The notes: a model not told the origin generated them from the letters alone. Positions 17,360-26,262 are shown, numbered from the stretch's first letter. The stretch: 37,925 nt of DNA from an uncultured Bacteroidales bacterium (GCA_947074105.1 CAMTON010000028.1:1-37925); one strand, 5' to 3'. Translations and numbers: made by a program.

Positions 17360-18474
17360 AACATATACTGTGAAATTTTCTTTACCTGTTTATTGTAGTC
17401 AAAATATTCAGAACTGATATCTGCGGCTGTCTTATATCCTTTCCATATTTCAGGCGATTCAAGAATATGTTTCCATTTGTAATACAGCTCCTCTTCTGTA
17501 TTCTGAATAAGTATGCCCGGATTCGGTTGCCTGTTAAGAAATATATTCATTTCGCCACAATCTACGCTTAATACCGGTACACCAAGTATAAGAGCCTCTG
17601 CTACAGCTATTCCATAACCTTCTGTTCGGGAAGAACATATAAACCAGTCAGCTCTTTTTATATAGGGATAAGGATTCTTCTTATTTCCGGATAACTCTAT
17701 ACAATCTTCAACGTTCAGATCTTTACACATCCTTTTAAGATCATCCATAAGAACCCCGTTTCCTATGATCTGTAATACAAATTCATGACCTTCATTTTTT
17801 AACCGTGATGCGGCCTTTATTAATCTGTCGTAACCTTTTACATAACTAAGACGTCCTACTGAAACGAATAAAGGTTTTTCGGTTCTTTTTTCTTTAATTT
17901 CTTCAAAACTCTTTTCTACGACTATATCAGATATAATAGGATTATGTAATACGATACATTTACTGTCGGCCCATTTTGTTTTAGACAGAAAAGACTGTTT
18001 CACTCTTTCTGAAACAGCTATTATCTTATCATACTTTTCATATTCAGAAATTACATCCTCGTCGGCTGCATCGCCTAATGATAATCCGGCCTCCGTATGC
18101 AGCCATGCCATCTTTCTGCAGTTATTCATATATGAAATCAGACGTGTAGGAGCACCTTCATAGAAAGCGATAACAGTATCATTTTTTTTCAGAGATATAT
18201 ATTTAGCTATCAAAATCGGGAAATGACATAATATCCAGTTAAATATCTTATACTTAAACCGGCTATTGTTATCACACAACCAGCTATAAGATATATCCGG
18301 ATTAAAAGGATCTTCAAAAGTTTCGTCATAACCGTCGAATACACTTTTTCTGAATATAGATAAGACATTTATTTCGAATTTATGAGAATCCATTCCGTTA
18401 ACAAGATCTATCAGAACCTTTTCCGCACCACCAACTACAAGGGATTCTATTACAAATAATATTTTTTTTCTCAT
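17356..18474 (-). CDS. Glycosyltransferase family 4
   Basis: GT-B enzyme of 372 residues, with FVIESLVVGGAEKVL (7-21) as acceptor loop, MAWLHTEAG (122-130), donor-domain SVGRLSYVKGYDRL (205-218), IGNGVLMDDL and the EX7E pair Glu285...Glu293 in TEGYGIAVAEALILGVPV. It is clearly related to the GT4 at 19379-20533 (FVIESLNGGGAEKIL, TVGRLEMQKGYDRL, SEGYSTVITESLILETPV), suggesting a duplication with a GT2 gene between them. It overlaps its neighbours by 4 bases at both ends. The sugar is not known. Confidence 0.93.
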   Translation of the reverse strand: MRKKILFVIESLVVGGAEKVLIDLVNGMDSHKFEINVLSIFRKSVFDGYDETFEDPFNPDISYSWLCDNNSRFKYKIFNWILCHFPILIAKYISLKKNDTVIAFYEGAPTRLISYMNNCRKMAWLHTEAGLSLGDAADEDVISEYEKYDKIIAVSERVKQSFLSKTKWADSKCIVLHNPIISDIVVEKSFEEIKEKRTEKPLFVSVGRLSYVKGYDRLIKAASRLKNEGHEFVLQIIGNGVLMDDLKRMCKDLNVEDCIELSGNKKNPYPYIKRADWFICSSRTEGYGIAVAEALILGVPVLSVDCGEMNIFLNRQPNPGILIQNTEEELYYKWKHILESPEIWKGYKTAADISSEYFDYNKQVKKISQYML

Positions 18475-19382
18475 ATATTTTTTAAGTTTAATATCCGGTA
18501 AAACTGAAACCGGCGTTTCACAGAAAGAATATATCCGACAGGAAATAATAGCATTGTCATTGGTAACTTGTTTGATGATAATAAATATCTAAGATTTCCT
18601 GCAAGGCATACACAGCTTATCAACTGAATAATTATCTGAATCTGTTCTTTAAAACCTGTTATATAGTTTAATTTCATATTAAACATTTGAGCATATCCCA
18701 TAGGATTCTCCTTCAACAACTTCCAGGAGCTTCGGGTCAGTCCTCCTTCCATATATTCACAGTGATAGATTATCTTATCATACCATCTAAGTTTATATCC
18801 GTCAAGAGCTATTCTGTCCCATACGACAGCTTCCGGTAGAAACTTTTCAGTTTCCCATACTGTGAATGTATAATTCCTTAATTTTTCGGTATAAAAAGCT
18901 TCTGCCATATCATCAGATAGATTAAGTTTATCTCTTTCAATATTAGATGCATCTATATGACCGGTCAAAGAATCTATATCCGGCTTTTTATTAATATATT
19001 TTCCTGTATATGTCCCTCTTATTCCTGAAACTCCGATAATCTTCTCATGATCTTTTATTTCATCAAACCATTTATTCAAAGATTCTATACAATCGTCTGT
19101 TATATAGTCATCCGAGTCTACAATAAAAAAATATTTTCCTTTTGCCAGTTCAAGTGCCTTATTTATAGCTCTTGCTTTTCCTCCGTTATCAACCCTGTAA
19201 TACCGTAAAGGAAAATTAGTCTTTATTTTCTTCCATGAATCAAATAGTACTTTTGTTTCATCAGTCGAACCGTCATCAATTATAAGCCATTCGAAATTCT
19301 TATCTGTCTGCTTACATATTGATTCATAAAGTCTGGGTAATGTAGACATTCTGTTATATGTAGGTGTAAATATTGTTATCAT
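18471..19382 (-). CDS. Glycosyltransferase family 2
   Basis: GT-A glycosyltransferase of 303 residues. It shows ITIFTPTYNRM at the start, the first Asp motif LIIDDGSTDET (33-43), NGGKARAINKALELA (66-80) and the metal-binding DSDDY (89-93), then a mid-region with VWDRIALDGYKLRW. It is the closest relative in the window of the GT2 at 8066-8965. A hydrophobic segment at about 250-285 suggests membrane attachment. It overlaps both flanking GT4 genes by 4 bases, making a tightly coupled GT4-GT2-GT4 block. Donor unknown. Confidence 0.92.
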   Translation of the reverse strand: MITIFTPTYNRMSTLPRLYESICKQTDKNFEWLIIDDGSTDETKVLFDSWKKIKTNFPLRYYRVDNGGKARAINKALELAKGKYFFIVDSDDYITDDCIESLNKWFDEIKDHEKIIGVSGIRGTYTGKYINKKPDIDSLTGHIDASNIERDKLNLSDDMAEAFYTEKLRNYTFTVWETEKFLPEAVVWDRIALDGYKLRWYDKIIYHCEYMEGGLTRSSWKLLKENPMGYAQMFNMKLNYITGFKEQIQIIIQLISCVCLAGNLRYLLSSNKLPMTMLLFPVGYILSVKRRFQFYRILNLKNI

Positions 19383-20533
19383 AAATAGAGTAATTCTTCA
19401 ATTGGCTTCATTAATTTATCTATTGAAAACCTGTTATTTTCTTCTTTGATGAGATCTTTGTAATCTTTGATCTTATGTCGACTGACAATAAGAGATTTAA
19501 GACCGGAATACATATCTTCTGTGTTATTTTTAACAATCATTCCTAAACGACCGTCTTTTAATAACTCCCGCATTCCCGAACACTCTGTTGTAAAAACCGG
19601 AGTTTCCAATATCAGAGATTCCGTTATCACAGTACTATACCCCTCTGATCTTGAAGAACAAACAAAAAGATCGGCATTTTTAATATATGGATAAGGATTA
19701 TTATTAAAACCCAGAAGTTCTATCTCATTTTCTAATGATTTTTCTTTAATCATAGCTTCTAAGTCTCTTCTCTGACTACCATCCCCCAATATTTTCAGAT
19801 TAAACGGAATACCTTCAGATTTTATCCTTGCCAATACGTTAATCAGACGATCATAACCTTTCTGCATTTCCAGTCTTCCGACGGTAACAAGATTTATCCC
19901 TTTTTTCATCATCATCTTACAGCCGGAATCAGATAAGGCTTTCTTCAATATCTCATTATTATCAATTGGATTATAAAGTACCTTTACTTCTGACTTCGGT
20001 TTATATACTTTCCTGAATGATTCTATTACATTTTCTGATACTCCTATAATCTGACTGAACTCATCATAATTTTCTTTCTCTTCCTCTATGGAACCAAATA
20101 CTCCGACCTTCTGTGTCCATGGATTATTCAGAAGATCAATATGTACCCATGCTATCTTTTTGGCATTTTTTTGTTTTGAAGAAGCCACAAGCTTAGTAGG
20201 AAAACCTTCTGTAAAAGCAATTATTATATCGTAATCATCTTTCTCAATATATTTCATTATCCATGCTGAAGGAAGCCATTTGTAGACTGCTTTATATAAA
20301 ACAGGATATAGAGTTTTGCGCACGACCGGCATCAGAGAATCTACATCCGGAAGCACAAAAGAATATTCTGAATTGCCGATAATGTCATTTTTATAAACTC
20401 CTTTGTCTACAACAGAGCAAACAGATATCTCAAATTTATTCTTATCAATATTTTTAACCAATACTGATAATATTTTCTCCGCACCACCACCATTAAGAGA
20501 CTCAATTACAAATAATATCTTGCGTTTTTCCAT
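19379..20533 (-). CDS. Glycosyltransferase family 4
   Basis: GT-B glycosyltransferase of 384 residues, with FVIESLNGGGAEKIL (8-22), AFTEGFPTKL (106-115), KIAWVHIDLL (126-135), the donor-domain TVGRLEMQKGYDRL (217-230), ILGDGSQRRDL and the EX7E pair Glu297...Glu305. It is the first glycosyltransferase after wzc, 33 bases downstream of its stop, and overlaps the following GT2 by 4 bases. It is paralogous to the GT4 at 17356-18474. Its position as the first GT in the operon does not by itself say where its sugar falls in the repeat unit. Confidence 0.93.
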   Translation of the reverse strand: MEKRKILFVIESLNGGGAEKILSVLVKNIDKNKFEISVCSVVDKGVYKNDIIGNSEYSFVLPDVDSLMPVVRKTLYPVLYKAVYKWLPSAWIMKYIEKDDYDIIIAFTEGFPTKLVASSKQKNAKKIAWVHIDLLNNPWTQKVGVFGSIEEEKENYDEFSQIIGVSENVIESFRKVYKPKSEVKVLYNPIDNNEILKKALSDSGCKMMMKKGINLVTVGRLEMQKGYDRLINVLARIKSEGIPFNLKILGDGSQRRDLEAMIKEKSLENEIELLGFNNNPYPYIKNADLFVCSSRSEGYSTVITESLILETPVFTTECSGMRELLKDGRLGMIVKNNTEDMYSGLKSLIVSRHKIKDYKDLIKEENNRFSIDKLMKPIEELLYL

Positions 20534-20566
20534 AAGTTATTTTTTTGATGACAGTATTACATAATC

Positions 20567-22975
20567 TCAGGCCGTTATCTGTTTCTTTTTCTTTGTTTTT
20601 TCAGTTTTTTTATTGCCTTTGTCATAATATCTTCCGGCACCGTAACCATAGCCGTAGCCATAGCCATATCCGTAATTATTACCGTTTTTTCCCAGTTTTA
20701 CATCATTAAGAATCAGACCAAGATTTGGTAAACGATCTTCACGACGTAACTCATTTATAAGTTTATATACATTATTATCCATTACGTTGGCACGAATAAC
20801 ATATATGCTTATATCAGCTGATTTTGCTACTGTAAAACCGTCAGAAACTATTCCTACCGGCGGAGTATCAATTAATACATAATCATATTCTGATCTGAAT
20901 CCTTCGATAAGATCTCTGAAATAATTATTGCTTAAGAGATTTGCAGGATTTGGAGGAACGGCCCCGCCAAATAATATGTTGAAAGATAATTTTTCTTCCT
21001 GGGAGCCGGATATATCGACTTTATGAATCAGATTATTGATATTTTTCTCTTTCCCGGCAAGATATGCGGAAAGTCCCTGAAGATTATCGCTTCCGCAGAA
21101 TTTATGAAGAGACGGATTTCTTAAATCCGCACCAATAACTATCACCTTTTTCCCTAAATGAGTCAAAGCTGTTGCTAAATGTGAACTCACAAGAGATTTA
21201 CCCTCTCCGGGCATTGTTGATGTGACCATTATCACTCTTCCTTCACCGGTTTCAGTTCTGATAAGATATGTGATCTTATCACATATCATATTTCTTGATT
21301 CCTGCAGATAGAATTCATTATTTGAGATATCAGAGTTCTCTTTTCCAAGATGCGGTAATATTCCAAGTATCGTTGCTCCGGTATTTCGCCTTACATCTTC
21401 TATTCCCCTGATCTTTCTGTCAAACATTGCCAGAAGAAATATGATGCACAAAGGAATTCCCAGACCTGCAAACCCTACTCCTCCCAGAAGCATTATCGGA
21501 TTGAAACCCTGACCTCCGTAAGATCTTGCCTTTGATATGAACTTTAAAGTTGGCTGAAATGTCTGTTTTGAAATTTCAGCTTCTTCTCTCTTTTGAAGAA
21601 GGTAAAGAAATAGCTTTTCTTTCACATCCTGCTGTCGTGAAATAGAACGGAATTCTTTCTGCTGACTAGGTGCCTGATAAACCTGTGCACTAGCAATATT
21701 CGATTCACGCTGAGCCATTTTATATTCAGAATCAAGAAGCTTTACAGCCTCTCCTACTGCATCTGCGACACCGATCTTCATATTATCGATCTGTGATGTT
21801 ATTCTTACTATAGCCGGTGATTTTTCATTAGCATTTCCAAGCATTTTATTTCTGCGCAGAATGAGTTCATTATATTGATTGACAACATTTACAATTGTCG
21901 GAATCCCTCCCGTAGGAGACATTGGCAGAAGTCTGTATTTATTATCACCCTTATCACGTAGTATAGATTCTATGTTACTTAGAACGTTTCTTTCATTTTT
22001 AAGTTGCTGCAACTTTTCTGAAGCCTGAATCTTCTGCTGCATGACCTGATTTACACCGTCCTGAGCAACATATTGGTTTAACTGTTGAAATCTGACTACA
22101 TTTGTCTCTGCAGAATCCAGTTCATTATTAATCTTATCAAGTCTCTCATTTATAAAATGAGATGTATTGTTAGATATCTGCTGCTTCTCTTTTATATCAT
22201 TAACATTATAGCATTCAACAATAGTGTTTATAACATCAACTCCTCTGTTTCCTATCGGGTCATAAAAATTAAATCTGAGAATACCTGCAGGTGCATTATC
22301 TATAGAACTCTGGAATTTGTTCATAAAACTTCCGACCGAACCTTCATAAGATGTTGTTCTTACAAGAATATCTCCCGTAAACTGAGGATTTATGACATTT
22401 ATAGTAAACCTGTCGTAACCTATTTCAAATTCACTGTCCTTATTGACCTTCACGTGATTACCGGAATAATCGATAATTTCCGGTGGTAAATTTTCTTTAC
22501 ATCTCACTTTAAATGACATAAATGCTGCCACTTCCGGATTGTGTAATTTTATATTAATGGGACAGTTTCTGTAATATTCCGATTCACGGAATTTCCCTTC
22601 ATGAAAGTATCTTACATTAAGCCCAAGTTCTTCTACAACTTCAAGCATTAGAGCTTCTGAGCGCATCTGAAAAAGCACTTTTTCAAGACTTTTATTGGAT
22701 CTTGATTTTCCTTCAAACTGACCGAATACCATATCTGCCGGAGATGTTGTCTCTGTTAGTCCGTCAACAAGGACTGTTCCTGAAGCACGTTCAACCGGAA
22801 TACTACTTTTTATATAATAAAATCCACCACCAAGTGCAAGAGGTATTGTAAAAGCAAACATCCACCAGAATTTACGGAGTTTATCCTTTATTTTCACAGG
22901 ATCAAACATTTGTTGAGTCTCTTTCTCAGATACTTTTGGAGAAGGACTGTCTATATGAGGCATATCGCTAAACAT
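20567..22975 (-). CDS. wzc: Polysaccharide co-polymerase / BY-kinase (Wzc)
   Basis: Inner-membrane chain-length regulator fused to a bacterial tyrosine kinase. It works with Wza to control polymer length and export. In 802 residues one sees a cytoplasmic start, a first membrane helix (about 37-53), a large periplasmic Wzz-type domain with coiled-coil-forming sequence (about 270-345 and 410-470), a second helix (about 494-517) and the kinase domain. That domain has Walker A STMPGEGKS (586-594), Walker A' VIVIGADLR (611-619) and Walker B YVLIDTPP (699-706). The C terminus has a cluster of eight tyrosines, Tyr-Gly repeats at 768-779 plus Tyr783-Tyr784, the expected autophosphorylation site, then a Lys-rich tail. 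It starts 10 bases after the wza stop. Confidence 0.95.
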   Translation of the reverse strand: MFSDMPHIDSPSPKVSEKETQQMFDPVKIKDKLRKFWWMFAFTIPLALGGGFYYIKSSIPVERASGTVLVDGLTETTSPADMVFGQFEGKSRSNKSLEKVLFQMRSEALMLEVVEELGLNVRYFHEGKFRESEYYRNCPINIKLHNPEVAAFMSFKVRCKENLPPEIIDYSGNHVKVNKDSEFEIGYDRFTINVINPQFTGDILVRTTSYEGSVGSFMNKFQSSIDNAPAGILRFNFYDPIGNRGVDVINTIVECYNVNDIKEKQQISNNTSHFINERLDKINNELDSAETNVVRFQQLNQYVAQDGVNQVMQQKIQASEKLQQLKNERNVLSNIESILRDKGDNKYRLLPMSPTGGIPTIVNVVNQYNELILRRNKMLGNANEKSPAIVRITSQIDNMKIGVADAVGEAVKLLDSEYKMAQRESNIASAQVYQAPSQQKEFRSISRQQDVKEKLFLYLLQKREEAEISKQTFQPTLKFISKARSYGGQGFNPIMLLGGVGFAGLGIPLCIIFLLAMFDRKIRGIEDVRRNTGATILGILPHLGKENSDISNNEFYLQESRNMICDKITYLIRTETGEGRVIMVTSTMPGEGKSLVSSHLATALTHLGKKVIVIGADLRNPSLHKFCGSDNLQGLSAYLAGKEKNINNLIHKVDISGSQEEKLSFNILFGGAVPPNPANLLSNNYFRDLIEGFRSEYDYVLIDTPPVGIVSDGFTVAKSADISIYVIRANVMDNNVYKLINELRREDRLPNLGLILNDVKLGKNGNNYGYGYGYGYGYGAGRYYDKGNKKTEKTKKKKQITA
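20624..20674 (-). repeat. Short tandem Tyr-Gly codon repeat in the wzc tail
   Basis: The codons for Wzc residues 768-784 form about six tandem 6-base units of the type TAY-GGN (on the plus strand, repeats of the form CCNTAG/CCGTAG/CCATAT). They encode the phosphorylatable tyrosine cluster. The repeats are imperfect, with varied third bases, so slippage is possible but less likely than in a perfect repeat. Confidence 0.8.
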
Positions 22976-22985
22976 AATCTAATAT

Positions 22986-23786
22986 TTAATTAAAGTTCAT
23001 GAATATTAATGTCAAACTTATTATAGATGTCATAATACCAAGTGTATAAGGCAGGAATGAACTTGCTGAACCATCACGAACATTTCCTCTTGTCGGTTCT
23101 ACATATACTATGTCGTTCTGTTGAAGGTAATAATAATCAGACTGAAATATTGAAGCAGAATTCAGATCAAGGCGTCCGTGAGATATACTGCCTCCGTTAT
23201 CCCTTACCACAAGTACATCTCGCCTGCGACTTTTCATCTCAAAATCACCGGCAAGTCCTATTGCGTCAAGTATTGAGATTCTTTCAGTTTTTATTATTTT
23301 TTCTCCGGGCTCTTTTACCGCACCCAGCATTGTTATCCGGAAATTCGAAAACATTATTGTGATTGTAGGATCATTTATCTGTCTTGCAAGTTTATCCCTG
23401 AGTAAATCAACCAACTCATCACGTCTCATTCCCTCTACATAAATACGACCTAGTGTAGGGAAATCAATGTAACCGTTTCTGTCCACAATATAACCCGGCG
23501 TTACACTTTGCTGCGTATTACCACCACCGCTGCCACTTGGACTTATCACCCCCATCATAGGCGCATTATATGGTGCTGATAATTCGGGATCGGCACATGA
23601 AACTACTATTGATAATTTATCATCTTTGCGTATTACAGTATTAAATTTAACAGTCTCACTCAGGTCTCTCGAGTAATCGATATCTCTCAACAAAACAACA
23701 TTTTTTTTACTGTTACATCCTGTAAATAACAATAAAACCGCAATTACAATCATGCATAATTGCGCAGCCTTAACAAGTCTAATCAT
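22986..23786 (-). CDS. wza: Polysaccharide export outer-membrane lipoprotein (Wza)
   Basis: Export-channel component that partners Wzc. The 266-residue product begins with a lipoprotein signal peptide whose lipobox LFTGC places the lipidated cysteine at residue 24. A Poly_export domain follows (about 50-150, with GYIVDRNGYIDFPTLGRI as its conserved core), then an SLBB-type domain (about 150-230, ITMLGAVKEPGE and ERISILDAIGLAGDF), and a C-terminal hydrophobic helix (about 245-265). This shorter layout with a terminal helix is usual for Bacteroidota, compared with about 380 residues in Escherichia coli Wza. A Ser/Gly-rich insert sits near 88-96. It is the first gene of the long minus-strand operon, facing the divergent control region. 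Confidence 0.94.
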   Translation of the reverse strand: MIRLVKAAQLCMIVIAVLLLFTGCNSKKNVVLLRDIDYSRDLSETVKFNTVIRKDDKLSIVVSCADPELSAPYNAPMMGVISPSGSGGGNTQQSVTPGYIVDRNGYIDFPTLGRIYVEGMRRDELVDLLRDKLARQINDPTITIMFSNFRITMLGAVKEPGEKIIKTERISILDAIGLAGDFEMKSRRRDVLVVRDNGGSISHGRLDLNSASIFQSDYYYLQQNDIVYVEPTRGNVRDGSASSFLPYTLGIMTSIISLTLIFMNFN

Positions 23787-24499
23787 ATTTAATGCAATTA
23801 TATTTCCTTAACTATTTTCTTTCTATAAACGTCTATAACATAAAAACAAAGACAAATCTTAACCTTTTAAAATTTATCTTTATTTAATGTCAATAACAGA
23901 CTACTTTCAAAAGATTAATTATATACTTCCTACTTCATTTATATTGTAATCATCACAAAAACATACAATGCATGAATGTATTTCCATATATCAACTATTC
24001 TTTCCGGTTTTTAATCAGATATTTTTCGAACAACATTATTTAATGATATCAGATATCCTCATAATTTCCTTGCCACACATCTGTATTTTATTTATTAAAT
24101 TTTTATAAGATAAATCTCTATTATATCTGAATAATATGGAACCCTTTAAAATAAGACAGGATTAATTATTTTATCTTTTATTTTTGATTCCTGTCAGTGT
24201 CTATTTAAACAAACTGAGAACATAAATAGTTTTCATATATATACTTTTTTTATTTTTTTTTATCCTTAATCTATTAAACAAAAACTAAAGCATTATGTTC
24301 TTTCACAGATAAAATAGCTTTCCCAGGAGTTAAATCTCAGCATTTTACCATTTTAATATTTATTTTCCAGATTGCGCGAAGAATTTTCCCATATAATATT
24401 TTTAACTTAAAAAGTTACATTTTTCATCTTCAATTAACACGCTGTTTATTTTTTTTATATTTTTTATTATATTTATATATAATTCAAAACCGGGATTTT
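23787..24499. promoter_or_regulatory. 713-base divergent control region between wza and the GT4/pglC unit
   Basis: No coding sequence is convincing on either strand and the region is very AT-rich, with runs of T and A. As both flanking operons start here, promoters for each direction must lie within it, or in the inner 100-200 bases on each side. A possible minus-strand promoter for wza is listed separately. A repeated hexamer, GATATC-A-GATATC (24045-24057), forms a near-perfect dyad that might be an operator. No UpxY/NusG-like antiterminator gene and no clear pair of inverted repeats of the kind that flank invertible capsule promoters in Bacteroides was found by eye. Confidence 0.6.
23826..23856 (-). 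promoter_or_regulatory. Possible Bacteroidota-type promoter for the wza operon
   Basis: On the minus strand TTTG (complement of 23853-23856) is followed after 19 bases by GACGTTTA (complement of 23826-23833). The Bacteroidota consensus is TTTG, 19-21 bases, TAnnTTTG. The -33 box and spacing fit, but the -7 box has two mismatches. Transcription would begin about 33 bases before the wza start codon. In such AT-rich DNA this could be chance. Confidence 0.25.
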
Positions 24500-25624
24500 A
24501 TGAAACGAAAACTAATACGCATAGCAACCATCGGTGCCACGCTTGATATACTTTTAAAAGGTCAGTTATCCTATTTGAACAGAAATTATGAAGTAATTGC
24601 TGTATCTGATGATGATAAAGAATTGAAAAACGTAGGTGAAAGAGAAGGAATAAGAATTAAAGGAATACCAATGAAACGAGATATTTCATTATTGAATGAT
24701 TTAACATCATTGTATTTTTTATATAAATTCTTTAAAAAAGAAAAACCTTCCATAATTCATTCAAATACTCCAAAAGGAAGTCTTCTTTCGATGATTGCCG
24801 GCAAAGCTGCAGGAATAAAACACAGAGTCTATACCGTGACGGGGCTGCGCTTCGAAGGTGAAACAGGAATGAAAAGAAAACTGCTTAAAAATATGGAAAG
24901 ATTAAGCTGTTATTTCGCAACAAAAGTGATTCCCGAAGGCAACGGAGTAAAAGAAACTCTCAGAAAGGAAAAAATAACATCTAAACCTTTAGAAATTATT
25001 CATAACGGAAATATCAATGGTATAGATCTTAACTGGTATAAACCGTCTGATAAAGAAAAAAATAAATCTAAAGGGCAAAACAATATTACGTTCTGTTTTA
25101 TCGGAAGAATTGTAAGAGATAAAGGAATTATAGAACTTACTGAGGCATTCTCCCGGCTTTATGATAAATACAGGAACATTGAACTTTTATTGGTGGGTCC
25201 TTTTGAAAAGGATCTGGATCCAATTCCTGAAAGAACGGAAAAGGCGATTATTTCTCATCCTGCTATAAATCATGTAGGCTTTCAGTCTGATGTCCGCCCC
25301 TGGCTTGAAAAATCGGATATCCTGGCATTCCCAAGTTACAGAGAAGGTTTTCCCAATGTTGTTCTTCAGGCCGGTGCAATGGGACTACCTTGTATTGTAA
25401 GCGATATTAACGGATGTAATGAAATTATTAAGAACAGATATAACGGTCTTATAATTCCTTCACGTGACACAGATGCTCTTTATGAAAGTATGGAAAGTAT
25501 AATTAAAGACCGTAATCTTACCGAAACTCTTACAGCCAATGCAAGAAACGCGATATCAACACGATTTGACCAGAAAGATGTATGGAGAGAACTTGAGAAA
25601 ATGTATGATGGTCTTTTATCTTAA
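24500..25624 (+). CDS. Glycosyltransferase family 4 (PglA-like, second sugar of the lipid-linked unit)
   Basis: GT-B enzyme of 374 residues of the type usually encoded next to pglC. It is predicted to add the second sugar to the undecaprenyl-diphosphate-linked amino sugar. Landmarks are HSNTPKGSLLSMIAGKAAG (87-105), YTVTGLRFEGETG (111-123), HNGNINGID (168-176), the donor-domain IGRIVRDKGI (201-210) and REGFPNVVLQAGAMGLPCIV (281-300), followed by SDINGCNEII. In the EX7E motif the second Glu is replaced by Gln290. I believe this is normal in this PglA-like subgroup, but I could not check it. It begins the plus-strand unit after the divergent region and lies 12 bases before the PglC-like gene. 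Confidence 0.92.
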   Translation: MKRKLIRIATIGATLDILLKGQLSYLNRNYEVIAVSDDDKELKNVGEREGIRIKGIPMKRDISLLNDLTSLYFLYKFFKKEKPSIIHSNTPKGSLLSMIAGKAAGIKHRVYTVTGLRFEGETGMKRKLLKNMERLSCYFATKVIPEGNGVKETLRKEKITSKPLEIIHNGNINGIDLNWYKPSDKEKNKSKGQNNITFCFIGRIVRDKGIIELTEAFSRLYDKYRNIELLLVGPFEKDLDPIPERTEKAIISHPAINHVGFQSDVRPWLEKSDILAFPSYREGFPNVVLQAGAMGLPCIVSDINGCNEIIKNRYNGLIIPSRDTDALYESMESIIKDRNLTETLTANARNAISTRFDQKDVWRELEKMYDGLLS

Positions 25625-25636
25625 ATTCAATAAATC

Positions 25637-26242
25637 ATGAAATATACACATATTAAAACAATAGCTGATATTATAATAGCATCAGTCTCTTTACTGATCC
25701 TGTCTCCGGTGATTATATTTATTACTATAATTCTTGCTTTTGCCAACGGCGGTAATCCTTTTTTCTTTCAGACAAGAGTCGGAAAATATGAAAAGCAGTT
25801 CAGAATAATAAAATTCAGAACAATGAATAATAAGCGTGATTCTGACGGAAATCTGCTGTCAGATGAAGAGAGACTTACATCTGTAGGTAAATTCATAAGA
25901 AGTACTTCGCTTGACGAAATTCCTCAGTTATTCAATGTAGCAACCGGTGATATGGCTCTTATAGGTCCGCGCCCGCTCCTCGTTAGTTATATACCCTTAT
26001 ATAATGAAAGACAAAGAAAAAGACATAATGTTTTACCGGGAATAACAGGTTGGGCCCAGGTTAACGGAAGAAACTCTATAAGCTGGGAAAATAAATTTGA
26101 ACATGATGTATGGTATGTTGAAAATATATCCTTCCTGCTGGATCTGAAAATATTGATTCTTACCTTCTGGAAGGTTATAAAACGTGATGATATCAGTAGT
26201 GCTGACTGTGCTACAATGGAACCGTTTACGGGAAATAAATAA
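25637..26242 (+). CDS. pglC: Initiating monotopic phosphoglycosyl transferase (PglC-like)
   Basis: Transfers a phospho-sugar from its UDP donor to undecaprenyl phosphate, the committed first step of repeat-unit assembly. The 201 residues match the minimal PglC form: a re-entrant membrane helix (about 10-35), GGNPFFFQTRVGK (38-50), FRIIKFRTM (55-63), the catalytic Asp93-Glu94 in TSLDEIPQL, IGPRPLL (109-115), PGITGWAQVNGR (134-145) and a complete C terminus ending MEPFTGNK. PglC-type enzymes prefer UDP-diNAc-bacillosamine or related 4-amino sugars, consistent with the dehydratase and aminotransferase at the left of the window. In typical clusters pglD, an aminotransferase and pglF follow directly. 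Here an intrinsic terminator follows instead. Confidence 0.9.
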   Translation: MKYTHIKTIADIIIASVSLLILSPVIIFITIILAFANGGNPFFFQTRVGKYEKQFRIIKFRTMNNKRDSDGNLLSDEERLTSVGKFIRSTSLDEIPQLFNVATGDMALIGPRPLLVSYIPLYNERQRKRHNVLPGITGWAQVNGRNSISWENKFEHDVWYVENISFLLDLKILILTFWKVIKRDDISSADCATMEPFTGNK

Positions 26243-26262
26243 AATTATTATTTTAAACAATG

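Noticed and set aside
22085-22489. Plus-strand frame of 134 codons opposite wzc
   Set aside because: Antisense to the periplasmic domain of a confidently identified Wzc, with no domain or start signal.
23787-24499. Invertible capsule promoter of the Bacteroides type
   Set aside because: I looked for paired inverted repeats flanking a promoter and found none convincing by eye. A computed inverted-repeat scan would be needed to exclude it fully.
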